A stretch of 64,000 bases of DNA from Diphasiastrum complanatum (GCA_029204225.1 CM055093.1:23603912-23667911), one strand, 5' to 3'. Shown: positions 11,811 to 22,158, counted from the first letter of the stretch. Numbers and translations: made by a program. The notes: generated by a model not told the origin, from the letters alone.

Positions 11811-12405
11811 GTTGATCCTCAGCATCTTGTTCTCTTGCCTGCTTTCTTCAGCAATGAGAACACCTTGCAGGGTCTCCAAGGATGGAAGATCCTCCCTGAC
11901 AGCATAAGTCTGCACAATATTGTCATACTCATCTCTAAGTCCATTTAGGACTACTTGAACAAGATACAGTGTTCTTAAGAGCATCACTAATACCAGCTAA
12001 CTCTTGATGAAGATCCTTAACTCTCATGCCATATGATGAAGCACTCTCATCTACTCTCTGATAACTTAGAAATATTTGGTTTCTAAGTGTAAGCAATCTA
12101 GAAGTATTTTTGATTTCATAGATTGTTTTTAGAGTATCCCAAGCTTCCTTGGCAGTGGTGAATGTACTTATCTCTCTTAACACTTCATTGGTAACACTCA
12201 TTTTTATAAAATGAAGGGCAATTCTGGTTCTTTTGTGAAATGCTGCAGCTTCATTAGGTGCAGCAGCTTCTTCTTCAGCTCCACTCACAATATCCATTAC
12301 ATCCTGTCGAATCAATAATGATCTCATTTTGATCTTCCACATTGCATAATTGGAAGATGTTAATCTCTCACTATGCTCTAAGAAATGTGAACCAAATGAA
12401 GACAT
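11811..12405 (-). pseudogene. Copia gag (E6)
   Basis: The frame starts at ATG 12405 with MSSFGSHFLEHSERLTSSNY, then KIKMRSLLIRQDVMDIVSG, AKEAWDTLKTIYEIKNTSRL and, after a frameshift near 11950, LNGLRDEYDNIV and ESRQENKMLRINKLS. It ends where the inverted segment begins. This is the standard gag core of the same copia lineage as E10 and E12. Confidence 0.85.
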
Positions 12406-13167
12406 CTTCTTTATGAGAAATTCTAGTAATGATAAAAAATGGAGTTGAAAGAATGTTGCTTGCTATCTCAATCTGGATCTAACACAGATGTTGATCCACC
12501 CTATGAAATCTAGCAACAGATGTAAGAACAAATTCTCAACACAGAAAATCAATCTATCTTGAATTTGGATCTTGCTTCAGTCACAAAAGAAAAAAACACA
12601 TGCAAGCAAGAAGTCTATCTCTCCCACGAGTTTCAAAGTACTGATAAACTCTCTAGGAACTTACTTTCAACTCAAACACAGTAATATGTGTGAAGTGAAA
12701 AGTCTAAGACCTCAGAACACTCACTTCTATCCAATTGTACTTGATTGATAGTGAAAATTGATGAAAATGGTGAAAAAGACAGATGTGTGCTCACTTTGGC
12801 ATATCCCACGAGTTGAGTACCCTCTCAAACTCTCCGATTGCCTAAAACTCTTCTAAAAACAAATCAAATTGATTTAGAAACAAGAGCAACACATTCTACT
12901 CTTCAATACCTATCCAACAAGCTATAGAACATCAAATTTGGATCATTCCTTGAGAAGTAGCACTCATTAATGAGGGCTGATTTCACACGTGTGAGCTCTC
13001 TGTCCGTACAGAGCTCCGCTGGATCAGATCAGCCTTGATTTGATCCACTTATGGTCTTCAGATTGCTTATTTCTCAGCGATTTTGAATCCCTCTCCCAAA
13101 TTTGAGTTCCTGCAAGCAAAAACACTGATGATCTGATGTATACACCCTCACCTCTTCAAAGCATTGA
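12406..13167 (-). other. Untranslated leader of E6
   Basis: Non-coding sequence between the primer-binding site and gag of E6, of the expected length. It contains a CACACGTGTG palindrome at 12984-12993. Confidence 0.6.
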
Positions 13168-13179
13168 GCTCTGATACCA
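13168..13179 (-). other. Primer-binding site of E6
   Basis: The minus strand reads TGGTATCAGAGC, an exact plant initiator tRNA-Met type site, directly after the LTR end. Confidence 0.9.
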
Positions 13180-13560
13180 TGTGAAGTTTTTATCACGTGT
13201 GAACTTCACCACACACCTTACAGGATCTTACTGAGGTGTTGTGATTGTACAAGATTGATCAAAGAACAGTATGCTTGAAAAATGTAAGGCAAGAGCACAA
13301 TGGCATACATCTGATGAAAAAATCTAACTCTTCACTATGAGAAATGAATGTCAGAAATAATTCTAAGTGTTTATTATGGGAAAAAGAGGTTTCTCTCGGG
13401 TAGAGAGAGAAATTCAAGCATGAATAACTCGGGTAGAGAGAGAATGAGTCCAAAACACCAAAATCTCAATATTCACAACATGGCAAAACATGCCCAGCTT
13501 TTCTTATTTGAGACTCGACTCGAATTCCTACAGTGGAGTTGCATGGAAAGTCCACTTAAC
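13180..13560 (-). mobile_element. 5' LTR of E6 (outer end uncertain)
   Basis: The inner end (13180) abuts the primer-binding site and ends TTCACA on the minus strand. About 185 bp of it match, inverted, a plus-strand LTR fragment at 15604-15787. It carries CTCGGGTAGAGAGAGA twice, as the E10/E12 LTRs do. The outer end could lie anywhere up to about 13.9 kb. Confidence 0.6.
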
Positions 13561-13598
13561 TGAACTAATTCACCTACCAAAGATCCATATGTGTAACT

Positions 13599-13751
13599 GC
13601 ATGCATGTATGTTGCATGTACTGCATGTCAACTCATAAAACTGCCTAGACATGTGTAGATCACTAAAACTACTTTGCATGTTGCATGCACTGATTGCATG
13701 TGGCTTGCATGCATATAGTATGACTTTGCATGTTATCTAAACTACTGCATG
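13599..13751. promoter_or_regulatory. Cluster of nine TGCATG motifs
   Basis: TGCATG occurs at 13599, 13613, 13622, 13675, 13682, 13695, 13706, 13727 and 13746. CATGCA/TGCATG is the RY core bound by plant B3-domain factors. Chance predicts well under one per 150 bp. Whether it acts in the E6 LTR or in a neighbour is unknown. Confidence 0.45.
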
Positions 13752-13898
13752 TCATCAAAATAGATTCTATCTAACTCAAATCCAAGCTACACTAGAAGGA
13801 TATGTGCTCAATTCACACTCCTTTTATGTACAACATGAAATTTAGTGGAAATCACCATGGACATGGCCCCAAACTCGAGATAGGAAGATAATATTTTA

Positions 13899-14256
13899 AT
13901 AATCTTCACAAAATAGCTACAACTCAAATATCTTGACAGGAATCGAAGATATTTCTCATCATAATATGTCAAGATCAGTGTACAACTCAGATATCTTACC
14001 AGATGTCGAGGATGTGGTTACTCGTAATATATCTACATCAACATACAACTCGGATATTCTTACAGGTGTGGAGGATGTTGATAACAACAAAAATAAAAGA
14101 TGTCATTTTGAAATCAACAGTCAAACAAAGCGTACACCAAAATTGTCAATTTTGGCAAGTGCTACTGCATCCACCAGATGCAATTCATATTTTTCAAAGT
14201 TCGATTTTGATGAACATGATTACACAGGCATCATATTACATGATGCTAATATGTGA
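13899..14256 (+). CDS. ORF with 63-bp tandem coding repeats, unknown
   Basis: An open frame from just after a stop near 13895 to TGA 14254-14256. Units start at 13918, 13981 and 14044, exactly 63 bp (21 codons) apart, each beginning YNS-x-ILT or YNSDIL followed by GVEDV-like wording. The rest (CHFEINSQTKRTPKLSILAS) is not repetitive. There is no convincing ATG, so it may be an exon or a remnant. I do not recognise a family. The in-frame unit length and the conserved protein text argue that it was once coding. Confidence 0.4.
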
Positions 14257-14599
14257 TGGGATTTCCATCCAATTATGAGCAAAATCGAGATTTTCCTTCT
14301 TGAGTACTTTGAGTCTATGATTTGATTGATGAATGCTATTGGAATATGGTTTTTTGTGATGATTGAATGAGTTTGGAGTTGCAGGTACATTACACAGGCA
14401 ACAACAAGCCGTACTTTCACACGTGTGAAGAATTCTGGAGCTAATTCATGGAGTTCAAGCCAAGATAAGCTAGGAATCAATGTATTGATTAGTAATCTAG
14501 CTTCTAGATCTTGTTTGGATCTTAAGTAGGTGCTTTCTCCATCATTTCTAGGATCAAATGGGATTATTTTGCTGTATTTTTATCATCTTTCATGTATGA
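14257..14599. other. Intergenic, nothing recognised
   Basis: No supported gene or repeat. It holds one CACACGTGTG palindrome at 14418-14427, often found in LTRs here, so the stretch may be LTR or leader debris. Confidence 0.3.
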
Positions 14600-14848
14600 A
14601 CTCAATCTACACACACTAAAGCTAAGATCAGGCCTACTTATAGTAATATGGCATGAAGGAGCTTATAAGTTGTCTATATAAAATGATGTCCAGGAAGGAT
14701 CTTTCATCATCTTTATTAGACACTTTTACATCTTGCTCCATAGGAGTTTTTACATATTTGCAATCTTGCATTTTACACTTCTTTAGAAAACTTTGAGCAT
14801 AGTTTGTTTCAAAAATGAAGATAAAATCAGGCCCTCTAATGACTTCTA
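14600..14848 (-). pseudogene. Copia RT fragment (E7)
   Basis: Minus strand: IEVIRGPDFIFIFETNYAQS, KCKMQDCKYVKTPMEQDVKV, ERSFLDIILYRQLI and then ITISRPDLSFSVCRLS after a frameshift. This is the C-terminal part of RT. It stops exactly where a plus-strand LTR begins at 14849. Confidence 0.8.
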
Positions 14849-15232
14849 TGTTAAAAATGTCACTTCCAACTTGATGTACTTGGTTAGTCTTGATATATTT
14901 GATCATGATAGGATCTCACACATGTGGAGCCTGTTCCCACATGTGAAAGTATGTACATAACTTATTTTTTATAAAGTTAGATTGATTTTAAATGGATCTA
15001 CACAAGTGTGAAATTGGTCTTTGAGTAGAATCTAGAAAAAAGTCATTTTGGTCAGAACTTTTGTAAATAGATTGCACTTCCATGTGAATGAGTAAATTCT
15101 CCCACATGTCAAGATACTATTCACACATGTGGATAATATTGTAGATGATAAGATAGAGAGATTCCATTAGATCCTATTTTATAGGAAATATCCCTATTTT
15201 TGTAGAGACTAGTTTTTGGCTCCTAGCTAGTG
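14849..15232 (+). mobile_element. LTR fragment, same family as 62530
   Basis: Begins TGTTAAAA and is collinear with the LTR at 62530 for about 380 bp, with scattered differences. It is truncated on the right by a minisatellite. It joins a minus-strand RT fragment head to head. Confidence 0.75.
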
Positions 15233-15363
15233 TGATAATCTCGATCGGAGACTTCTGTCAAGTCTCGACCGAAGACTTCTGTCAAATCTCGACCAAAGAC
15301 TTCTGTTAAATCTCGATCGGAGACATCCATTACAATCTCAACTGGAGACTTTTGTCAAATCTC
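15233..15363. repeat. TCGACCGA minisatellite, array 2
   Basis: Five units of about 24-28 bp built on AAATCTCGACCGAAGACTTC and variants. This is the reverse-complement orientation of array 1, and it again abuts copia RNase H coding sequence. Confidence 0.75.
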
Positions 15364-15610
15364 AACCACAACTAAGGAGGTTTTATGGATCAAAAGGCTA
15401 CTTTTGGAGCTAAAGTGTTATGCAGATGAAGATCTTCCAATTATCAAGAATGATAACATTTCTGCTCAGGCTCTTGCAAATAATCCAGTCTTTCATGCAA
15501 GGAGCAAGCATATTGAAGTGGCTCATCATTTTGTAAGAGAAAAAGTCATTGGGAGAGAGATCTCATTGGAACATGTTTCATCTTCAGATTGTGCTGAACA
15601 CTTAGAATAA
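15364..15610 (+). pseudogene. Copia RNase H C-terminal fragment (E8)
   Basis: Reads TKEVLWIKRLLLELK, IIKNDNISAQALANNPVF and HARSKHIEVAHHFVREKVIG, ending at TAA 15608-15610. This is the end of copia RNase H, which removes the RNA template during reverse transcription. The preceding part is replaced by the minisatellite. Confidence 0.8.
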
Positions 15611-15787
15611 TTTTTTACATTCATTTCTCATAGTGAAGAGTTAGATTTTTTCATCAGATGTATGCCATTGTGCTCTTGCCTTAGATTTTTCAAGCATACT
15701 GTTCTTTGATCAATCTTTGCAATCACAACACCTCAGTAAGATCTTGTAAGGTGTGTGGTGAAGTTCACACGTGATAAAAACTTCACA
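15604..15787 (+). mobile_element. Partial 3' LTR of E8
   Basis: Matches the reverse complement of 13180-13365 (the E6 LTR) and ends with ACTTCACA at 15787. It includes CACACGTG at 15766. It directly follows the RNase H end, so E8 and E6 are relatives in opposite orientation. The LTR's beginning is missing. Confidence 0.7.
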
Positions 15788-16232
15788 TATTTGATCTTGT
15801 TGTATTGTAGTCGGCGGATTTATTTTCGACATCTTCTACACCACTCAAATAATCTGAATTATATAATGATCTTGTCATCGTTTTTTAGATGTTGCCCCTT
15901 TGTGAACCACAAGGCTGGCCCAACATTTTTCAGACGTTGCCCTTGTTTGAATCATTAGAATAATACGTAAAGCACTCACTTAATGGTTCAGTAAACGATA
16001 CATATTTTCTCTTTTTGGAGTGCAAAGACAGTTTTGACAAACACCAAATCATTTGGCCTCTTATTGACAATTTACCAAAATATGACTAAACTAGACTAAA
16101 CTAGTTGAAACCTCTCACACTCCCTATTCAACTAGTTTTGACAATAGAACTTTGATCCAACTTTAGAATGAGAGGTTTTGTGTTTTGTGTGTAGAACGGG
16201 TCTCTGTTATCTACCATGGCATTCTCAATATT
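15788..16232. other. Intergenic, nothing recognised
   Basis: No gene seen. Two similar phrases, GATGTTGCCCCTTTGTGAA and GACGTTGCCCTTGTTTGAA, lie about 50 bp apart (near 15890 and 15940). Confidence 0.3.
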
Positions 16233-16682
16233 TCTTTATGTTGTTATTGAAGTCAACTTCACGACAACAAGTAAGTTATTTTCACTAGGATCATAGCCTT
16301 TGAATTTAGCAGTGAAAACTACTACCCCTAGAAAATTCATACAATCAACAACGTCATCAATATTGTATAATGGACAGTTGGCAACAACGAGTTCATTCAT
16401 TTTGACAGTATCTGTATTATCTCACAAGATCTTTTTTGCAATGACATCGATGGATACATAGTTATAAACGTCTCCTAGGTGATCAAAATCACTGTGAGGG
16501 TATGACAAGGGACAATCCATTTTAAACACCTTTGAAATTAGGATGACACTTTTATCCCCACCAACTTCTTTGAAAAAACATGCTCCATTAGCAGTTAAAA
16601 CATTTCCAAATGCAACCACCTCTTTCCGAAAAAATAAAACAACTGGAACATCCTCTCTTGAGCAATCCATGCAGTGAGTCCC
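16233..16682 (-). pseudogene. Exon-like ORF of an unknown gene
   Basis: On the minus strand a T-run ending in CAG (acceptor at 16683-16684) precedes an open frame beginning GTHCMDCSREDVPVVLFFRK. It runs through FGNVLTANGACFFKEVGGDK to a TGA at 16422-16424, then stays open in the same frame (MNELVVANCPLYNIDDVVDC) to about 16255. A clean splice acceptor and long protein-like text suggest a former exon with one acquired stop. I do not recognise the family, and no other exon was found. Confidence 0.4.
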
Positions 16683-16804
16683 CTGAAAAAAAAAAAAAGT
16701 ATAAGCACACTTTATGTTAGGATTTGCTATAAGTAATTAAATCAAGAGTACACTGATGTAAAAGTATAATCAACAAAATTATGGAACTGTAACAAAATTA
16801 TGAA

Positions 16805-18025
16805 ACCTTAGTCCCTAGCTATTAGTCGGTGGCCCTTAGCCCATGGCCCTTGCTATGTTGTTTCGACCTTGGCCCTTGCCCCTCAGCCCTCGGCCCTTAT
16901 TCTTAGCACTTCACCCTTAACTCCTCACCTTTGGCTGGTCTTAGGCCTTGGGCCCTTTGGTCGTAGTCCTTAGCCCTTGGTCCTTGCACCACGGCCCTTA
17001 TTCCTAGCACTTCACCCTTAATCCTTGGCCCTTGCTCCTAGGTCCTTAGCCCTTAGCCCTTGCACGTAGGTCCTTCACGCTTGGCCCTTTACCCTAGGTA
17101 TTTGGACCTAGTCCTTAGCCTTTGGGCCTTGCCCCTAGTCCTTAGCCCTTAGCACTCAATCGCCCTCAACCCTTGGTGCTTAGCCCTTACCCCTTAGTCT
17201 GTAGCCCTTGGCCTTTGGGTCTTAGGCCTTGGGCCCTTTGGTCTTAGTCCTTAGCCCTTAGTCCTTGCACCTAGGTCCTTGCACCTAGGTCCTTCGCCTA
17301 GGTCCTGGTCCCTAGGTCTTTGGACCTAGTCCTTAGCCGTTGGGCCTTGGCCCTAGTCCTTAGCCTATTCGCCCTTTGACCTTTGGCACTAGCACTCAAC
17401 CTTTAAGTTGAAGCCTTTGGCCTTTAGTCCTTGGCCCTTGGCTCTTGGCCCTTAGTCCTTAGCTCTTGGCCTTTAGTCCTTGGCCCTTGGCTCTTGGCTC
17501 TTGGCTCTTGGCTCTTGGCCCTTAGCCGGTGACCCTTAGCCCTTCATCCATAGCTCTTGGCCCTTGGACCCTAGCCCTTGCCCCTTGCCCCTCGGCCCTT
17601 ATTCCTAGCACTTCACCCTTAATCCTTGGCCCTTGCTCCTAGGCCCTTAGCCCTTAGTCCTTGCACGTAGGTCCTTCGCCCTTAGCCCTTTGCCCTAGGT
17701 CTTTGGACCTAGTCCTTAGCCTTTGGGCCTTGCCCCTAGTCCTTAGCCCTTAGCACTCAATGGCACTCAGCCCTTGGTGCTTAGCCCTTACTCCTTAGTC
17801 TTTAGCCCTTGGCCTTTGGGTCTTAGGCCTTAGGCCTTGGCCCCTTGGCCCTTTGGTCTTAGGCCTCGGGTCCTTGCACATAGGTCCTTCGCCCTTAGCC
17901 CTAGGTCTTTGGACCTAGTCCTTAGCCTTTGGGCCTTTGGCCTTTGGTCCTTCGCCCTTTGCCCTTTGGCCCTTGGCATTAGCACTCGACCTTTAAGTTT
18001 AAGCCTTTGGCCTTGAGTCCTCGGT
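16805..18025. repeat. CCTTAGCCCTTGG array with 601-bp higher order
   Basis: About 1.2 kb made almost entirely of short words such as CCCTTAG, CCCTTGG, CCTTTGG and CCTAGGT. The plus strand is C/T-rich. A longer order is visible: the phrase TTATTCCTAGCACTTCACCC at 16998 returns at 17599, and text remains collinear for about 250 bp after both. The frames reading through it (minus strand, 17830-18180) encode only basic low-complexity protein and are not genes. Confidence 0.85.
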
Positions 18026-18090
18026 CGGTGGTACCAAAAAAAAAAAAAATTTGCAAAAATAACACGGGAATTTTTTTTTTTAAATATTAT

Positions 18091-18186
18091 GGTACCGCCC
18101 TGGTACCGCGGATCCCAGGGCGGTACCGTACCGGCGATACCACTGTTATGGTACCGGCGGTACCATACCAGCGATACCACGAGGTA
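18091..18186. repeat. GGTACC-rich inverted repeats
   Basis: 18091-18103 (GGTACCGCCCTGG) is the exact reverse complement of 18115-18127, a 13-bp stem with an 11-base loop. More GGTACC and GATACCA words follow up to the AT run. Confidence 0.8.
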
Positions 18187-18189
18187 CTA

Positions 18190-18191
<2 letters not shown>

Positions 18192-18247
<56 letters not shown>
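18192..18247. repeat. (AT)n microsatellite
   Basis: An uninterrupted AT run of about 56 bp. Confidence 0.95.
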
Positions 18248-18250
<3 letters not shown>

Positions 18251-18520
18251 ATAACTGAGGATGCCTGCATTTCTTCGGTCACATTACGAGCCATGGTATG
18301 GAAAATTCCATAGTCAGAGCACTCTCTCAATTCTTTCTTGGAAAGCCCCATATCTTTTCTAAAACTCTCCTTAATTCCATCTATCATAGCTCTATTACCT
18401 CCCATGAAGAATGAGGAGTAAACGGTCTTAAAATATTAACACCAAGACTCATTTAAGCGTATCTCCAACAATATCCTTTAACCAAACATAATTCTCAATA
18501 CGTCACCCACTAAAATTGTA

Positions 18521-18524
<4 letters not shown>

Positions 18525-18584
<60 letters not shown>
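18525..18584. repeat. (AT)n microsatellite
   Basis: An uninterrupted AT run of about 60 bp. Confidence 0.95.
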
Positions 18585-18587
<3 letters not shown>

Positions 18588-18589
18588 TA

Positions 18590-19030
18590 CATTTTTAGAT
18601 TTATTTTTAGTTTTTTGACTTGTTATTCATTTTTCATTTTTTAGACTTGTTTTTTAGGAGGTCATATTTGGAATTATTTTTAGGTGGTCTTATTTGGGTT
18701 TAACTTATTAATTTATCTTATTTGGTCTTATTTAGATTTAACTTATTTTTTATTTTATTTTTTATTGAGGCTATCTTATTTTTAATTTTTACGTTTTGTT
18801 TGGGTTTATCTTATTTTTTATTTTATTTCTTTTGGGTTTTTTGTATTTTATTTTTTCTTGGATTTATTGTATTTTGTTTTTGTTGGGTTCATTTTGTTTT
18901 ATTTCCTTTACTTTGGTTTATTTTATTTGGTTTCCATTATATTCTATTTGCTTAAAATTATTATTTTTGTTTCAAATTATTTTGGTTTTGGATACTGGTT
19001 TTATCCTTTTTAAACTTTTTTACTCTATTT
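18590..19030. repeat. T/G-rich low-complexity tract
   Basis: The plus strand is dominated by T and G, with words such as TTATTTTATTTGG and TTTGGTCTTATTTGG. Apparent Phe/Leu-rich hydrophobic frames here come from base composition. Confidence 0.7.
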
Positions 19031-19514
19031 CGTAATATATAGATATAAATAATATGCTTGGGATGAAGAGAGGAGGAGAGATGACCATGTGTCCCAAAAT
19101 TGTCCCATAAGCATTTTAGAACACCTGATTTTTCATTAGGGTATATAAAGGTGCCTGAACCAGTGTATTTCTCACCAATTGTGGGCAAACACTCTCAGTT
19201 AACTAAAATTGGCTCCTTCAATAGGGGCCAGTTTAAAAATTAGGTGATTCTACAAACTTCAATAAATTTTTTAAAAAAAGCTTCATTTTGAAATGCCACG
19301 TGAGATTGATTAGTGGCAATCTAATTATCCCATAATCTTTTGCCTAAATCGCACCCCCTTTAAAAGCATAAGTAGGCACCCCACTAGAGTTTTCTTACAT
19401 TGCTTTTGAAATTCTTACTACATTCCTATTTTCTTTTAAATTTGCCAATTGTTGCGATCTTTTTGAAAATTTTCTCTCACTTTTCTCTAAAACCGTGACT
19501 GCGAATTTTTTTTG
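19031..19514. other. Intergenic, nothing recognised
   Basis: No supported gene. It includes a GTATATAAAGG TATA-like word at 19140, with no ORF suitably placed downstream. Confidence 0.3.
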
Positions 19515-19810
19515 TCATTACACCCCCCTCCGGTCCCCGCCCACCACATGGGGGGGGGGGAGGGGAGTAATAGATTATTTTTTTTATTAAAAAAACTTAA
19601 ACCACCCCCCCACCCCAGACCGACAGGGGGGGTAATAAAAAGTTTTTTTTTAATTAAAAAAACTTAAGACCCCTTCACCCGTCGCGGCGGGTGCGCAAGG
19701 GGAGGGGGGAATATAGAGTTTTTTTTAAAATAAAAAAACAAACCCCCCCCCCCCCCAACATCCGCCACGGCGGGTGGGCCGGGTGGGGGGAGATTTAGTT
19801 TTATAATTTT
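19515..19810. repeat. Tandem GC-hairpin repeat, left cluster
   Basis: Four successive units of about 75-80 bp. Each has a C-run, a GC palindrome (best at 19676, CACCCGTCGCGGCGGGTG), a G-run, and then T-run/A-run filler with AACTTAA. C- and G-runs on both sides can pair or form G-quadruplexes. The same palindrome recurs at 20733-20820 and 30110-30262. Confidence 0.75.
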
Positions 19811-20591
19811 CTTAACACAAACCCCCCTCCTCCCTTGTCATTATCCCCCTTGTCCCTATCCCTTATCAAATCAATTAAAACCGAATATACACATAAACTC
19901 CACCCCAACCCCCCTTTAAAAACTTGAATAAAAATTGTCCTGAACACTATAAAAGTCCCCCTAAAAGCATAAATTTAGAGTGGGGGGTTTAGTTTTAACT
20001 CCCTTTCAAAGATACAGGGAGGAAAAGAAAAATGCCTTAGACTTTATGTTATTAACTTTGAAAAAAAAAACTAGTAAAAAACTTACTATGAAAGCATGTC
20101 TATAAAAAGCGTAAAACAGAAGAAATCTTACTTTAATATGGAAACTCTTAACAGGAGAGGTCTCAATGATAGTAACTTGAACTAAAAAGTCGCAACCAAG
20201 CGAAAGAGTCGCAATTTCAAATGAAATTTCGAGGAGATTTAAAATGTATATATGTAGTGTCGAGTTGTTCTTTCCATGTCATCAATCCACGCAAAAGATC
20301 ATTGTGTCATTTTGAACATGTCACCAATCTGCTCAAAGTCCCATTATGCACAGGTCATCAATCCGCGCAAATTTAACTACTGTGTTTATCTACTGTGTTG
20401 ATCAATATATAAATGACCAACACAGTTTTCAATGACAGAATATATTTTTAAACACAAAATATATTAAGAAAACAAATATAAAAAAACACATACCAAAATA
20501 CATATAATAAATAGACTCATTATAGTAAATAGACCCTAAACCATTCTATAGAAAATACACTCATTATAACCATTTTTTTAAACACAATATA

Positions 20592-20596
<5 letters not shown>
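19811..20596. other. Intergenic with short degenerate repeats
   Basis: No gene seen. At 20275-20365 there are three loose copies of CATGTCATCAATCCACGCAAA about 35-42 bp apart. Confidence 0.4.

Positions 20597-20660
<64 letters not shown>
20597..20660. repeat. (AT)n microsatellite
   Basis: An AT run of about 64 bp. Confidence 0.95.
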
Positions 20661-20665
<5 letters not shown>

Positions 20666-20732
20666 CTATACATTAGGCTCTTTATAACCATGATATATGT
20701 ATACAATAACCTCTCTTTTTTTATCCTTCCCC

Positions 20733-20820
20733 ACCCGCGCCGGCGGGTGGAGAGGCTATATTGCAAAAAGAAATTTTTGGTACCTCCCCACCTGACGCGA
20801 CGTGTGGGGGGCAATATGGA
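20733..20820. repeat. GC-hairpin repeats beside the 20.9-kb gene
   Basis: Two more copies of the GC palindrome: CCACCCGCGCCGGCGGGTGG at about 20732, and a degenerate CCCCACCTGACGCGACGTGTGGGG nearby. They end about 70 bp before the splice-acceptor-like sequence of the next gene. Confidence 0.7.
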
Positions 20821-20888
20821 CTGGACGGGTGAGGGACTTAAAAAGACATTTTAATTTACTGCTTACAACTTCCTTTGTGTGATTTCAG

Positions 20889-21507
20889 ACATTCTACGCT
20901 GGTGTAGAAAATATTCTAAGACCCGTTGGTGAGGCCTCCCTAGTTTTCTTAAGAAGGGCTTGGAAGATTCAGCAGAAGCCGAGTTCAAACAGCTTACACA
21001 TGAAAGCATTTTTGGTTGTTTCAAAGGTTGCAGTGAGTGAGCCTGGGTTTACAATGCGTGATGTTGAGATTGTTGGCTTGATTCATGCCATTTTAATGCC
21101 TGAAGGTGTCCTTGTTGATAAGGTGGAATTCATGACTAGGGGGCCTAACGCAGAAGAATGCCATGTCGTTTTTTCATGTGCGAATACTGTTCACTTCACT
21201 GAGATACCAGATATTTACAACTCAGAAGGTGCCTTGCACATTTATGAAGGCAATCTTATTGAAGGCATGATTGCCCTTTCTAATGTCCATACCATGTTAA
21301 AGGAAATAGAGGAAGAACAAGGAATCTTGGGAGTGGTGGCAGACATATCCGTTGTCGTGGCTGTTGAAGATACCACTGAGCCGCAACTGGCAGTTTCTTC
21401 CACTCCAACTCCTGCTACAAAATAGGTGCATAGAAAAAAAAATAGCCAAACGTGCGAGTGAGGATCTTGTTAAGGATGACATTGCGATTGGAAGAAGGAT
21501 AGCTAAG
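20889..21507 (+). pseudogene. Unknown gene, 5' block, split by Copia-A
   Basis: After TTTGTGTGATTTCAG, a good plant 3' splice site, the frame is open from the first exon base 20889 to TAG 21425 (178 codons; an internal ATG is at 21000). Text such as GFTMRDVEIVGLIHAILMPE and GNLIEGMIALSNVHTMLKEI reads as a folded globular protein; EDTTEPQLAVSSTPTP looks like a linker. One frame over, EKKIAKRASEDLVKDDIA continues up to 21507. There the copia element is inserted, and the same frame resumes after it at 27358. So this was probably one gene with a frameshift near 21420. I do not recognise the family. Confidence 0.5.
21503..21507 (+). repeat. Target-site duplication of Copia-A, left copy
   Basis: CTAAG here equals CTAAG at 27358-27362. 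A 5-bp duplication is the norm for Ty1/copia insertion and fixes both element ends. Confidence 0.95.
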
Positions 21508-22158
21508 TGTGAAAGATTCAACTAGTTTCATCACATTTTGCAATATTTCCATATTTGGCATATTGAGGCCAAAACTTGTTTTAGACTTAGAGGTTGACTT
21601 TTCAAAGTTCATTAGTCTAAATTTCATTTGAATAAACACTTTTTGAAAGTGTGGGAAAGATAGAATGCGAGTTTGAGTAGATTCAATTTGAATAAGTTGG
21701 GTACATTGAATCTAGACCCAAAATTGGTAGGGTTAGCATTTTGGTGGGAAAGCCAAGTGGCCAAATAGGGTTTGGACCTGCTATAAAAGGATGTAACTCA
21801 TGGAGAGAGTCATCTTCTCTCTTCTCTATCTCATTTCATGCTTATACATGGTTCTCTTGGGTTCTACTATCCATTGGTGCACTATCTTGGTGATTGCTTG
21901 CAATTCTATGTGTAGAATGATCTATATTTGTTATTTTTGGATCCACACGTGTGAAATACAGTAGCTTTCTGGTTTTGTATAGACAACAACAATACATAAT
22001 CATTTCATTCAAGTTTTATCAAGTTCTATTAGTGTTTGCATCTCAAATTGTGTGTAGATGCTGATTTTTTCTACATTGGTGAAATTGGTAGTGTATTTCT
22101 CTTTCTAACCAAAGATCATTCAAGTAGATTGGATCTTAAGGATCTGAAATATTTCACA
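21508..22158 (+). mobile_element. 5' LTR of Copia-A
   Basis: Starts TGTGAAAGATTC, ends TTTCACA, 651 bp. It supplies the promoter and start of the element RNA. It contains a CACACGTGTG palindrome at 21944-21953. Confidence 0.95.
21781..21790 (+). promoter_or_regulatory. TATA box of Copia-A 5' LTR
   Basis: CTATAAAAGG, about 275 bp into the LTR, is a good plant TATA box and would set the U3/R boundary roughly 30 bp downstream. The 3' LTR has TTATAAAAGG at the same place. Confidence 0.75.

Noticed and set aside
16805-18025. CRISPR-like array
   Set aside because: No constant repeat separated by unique spacers; everything is degenerate repeat, and the context is a plant nucleus.
17830-18180. Basic Arg/Lys-rich frame
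   Set aside because: Translation of the CCTTAG array; no start context or conserved text.
18722-19035. Hydrophobic Phe/Leu-rich frames resembling membrane proteins
   Set aside because: They arise from the T-rich low-complexity tract.
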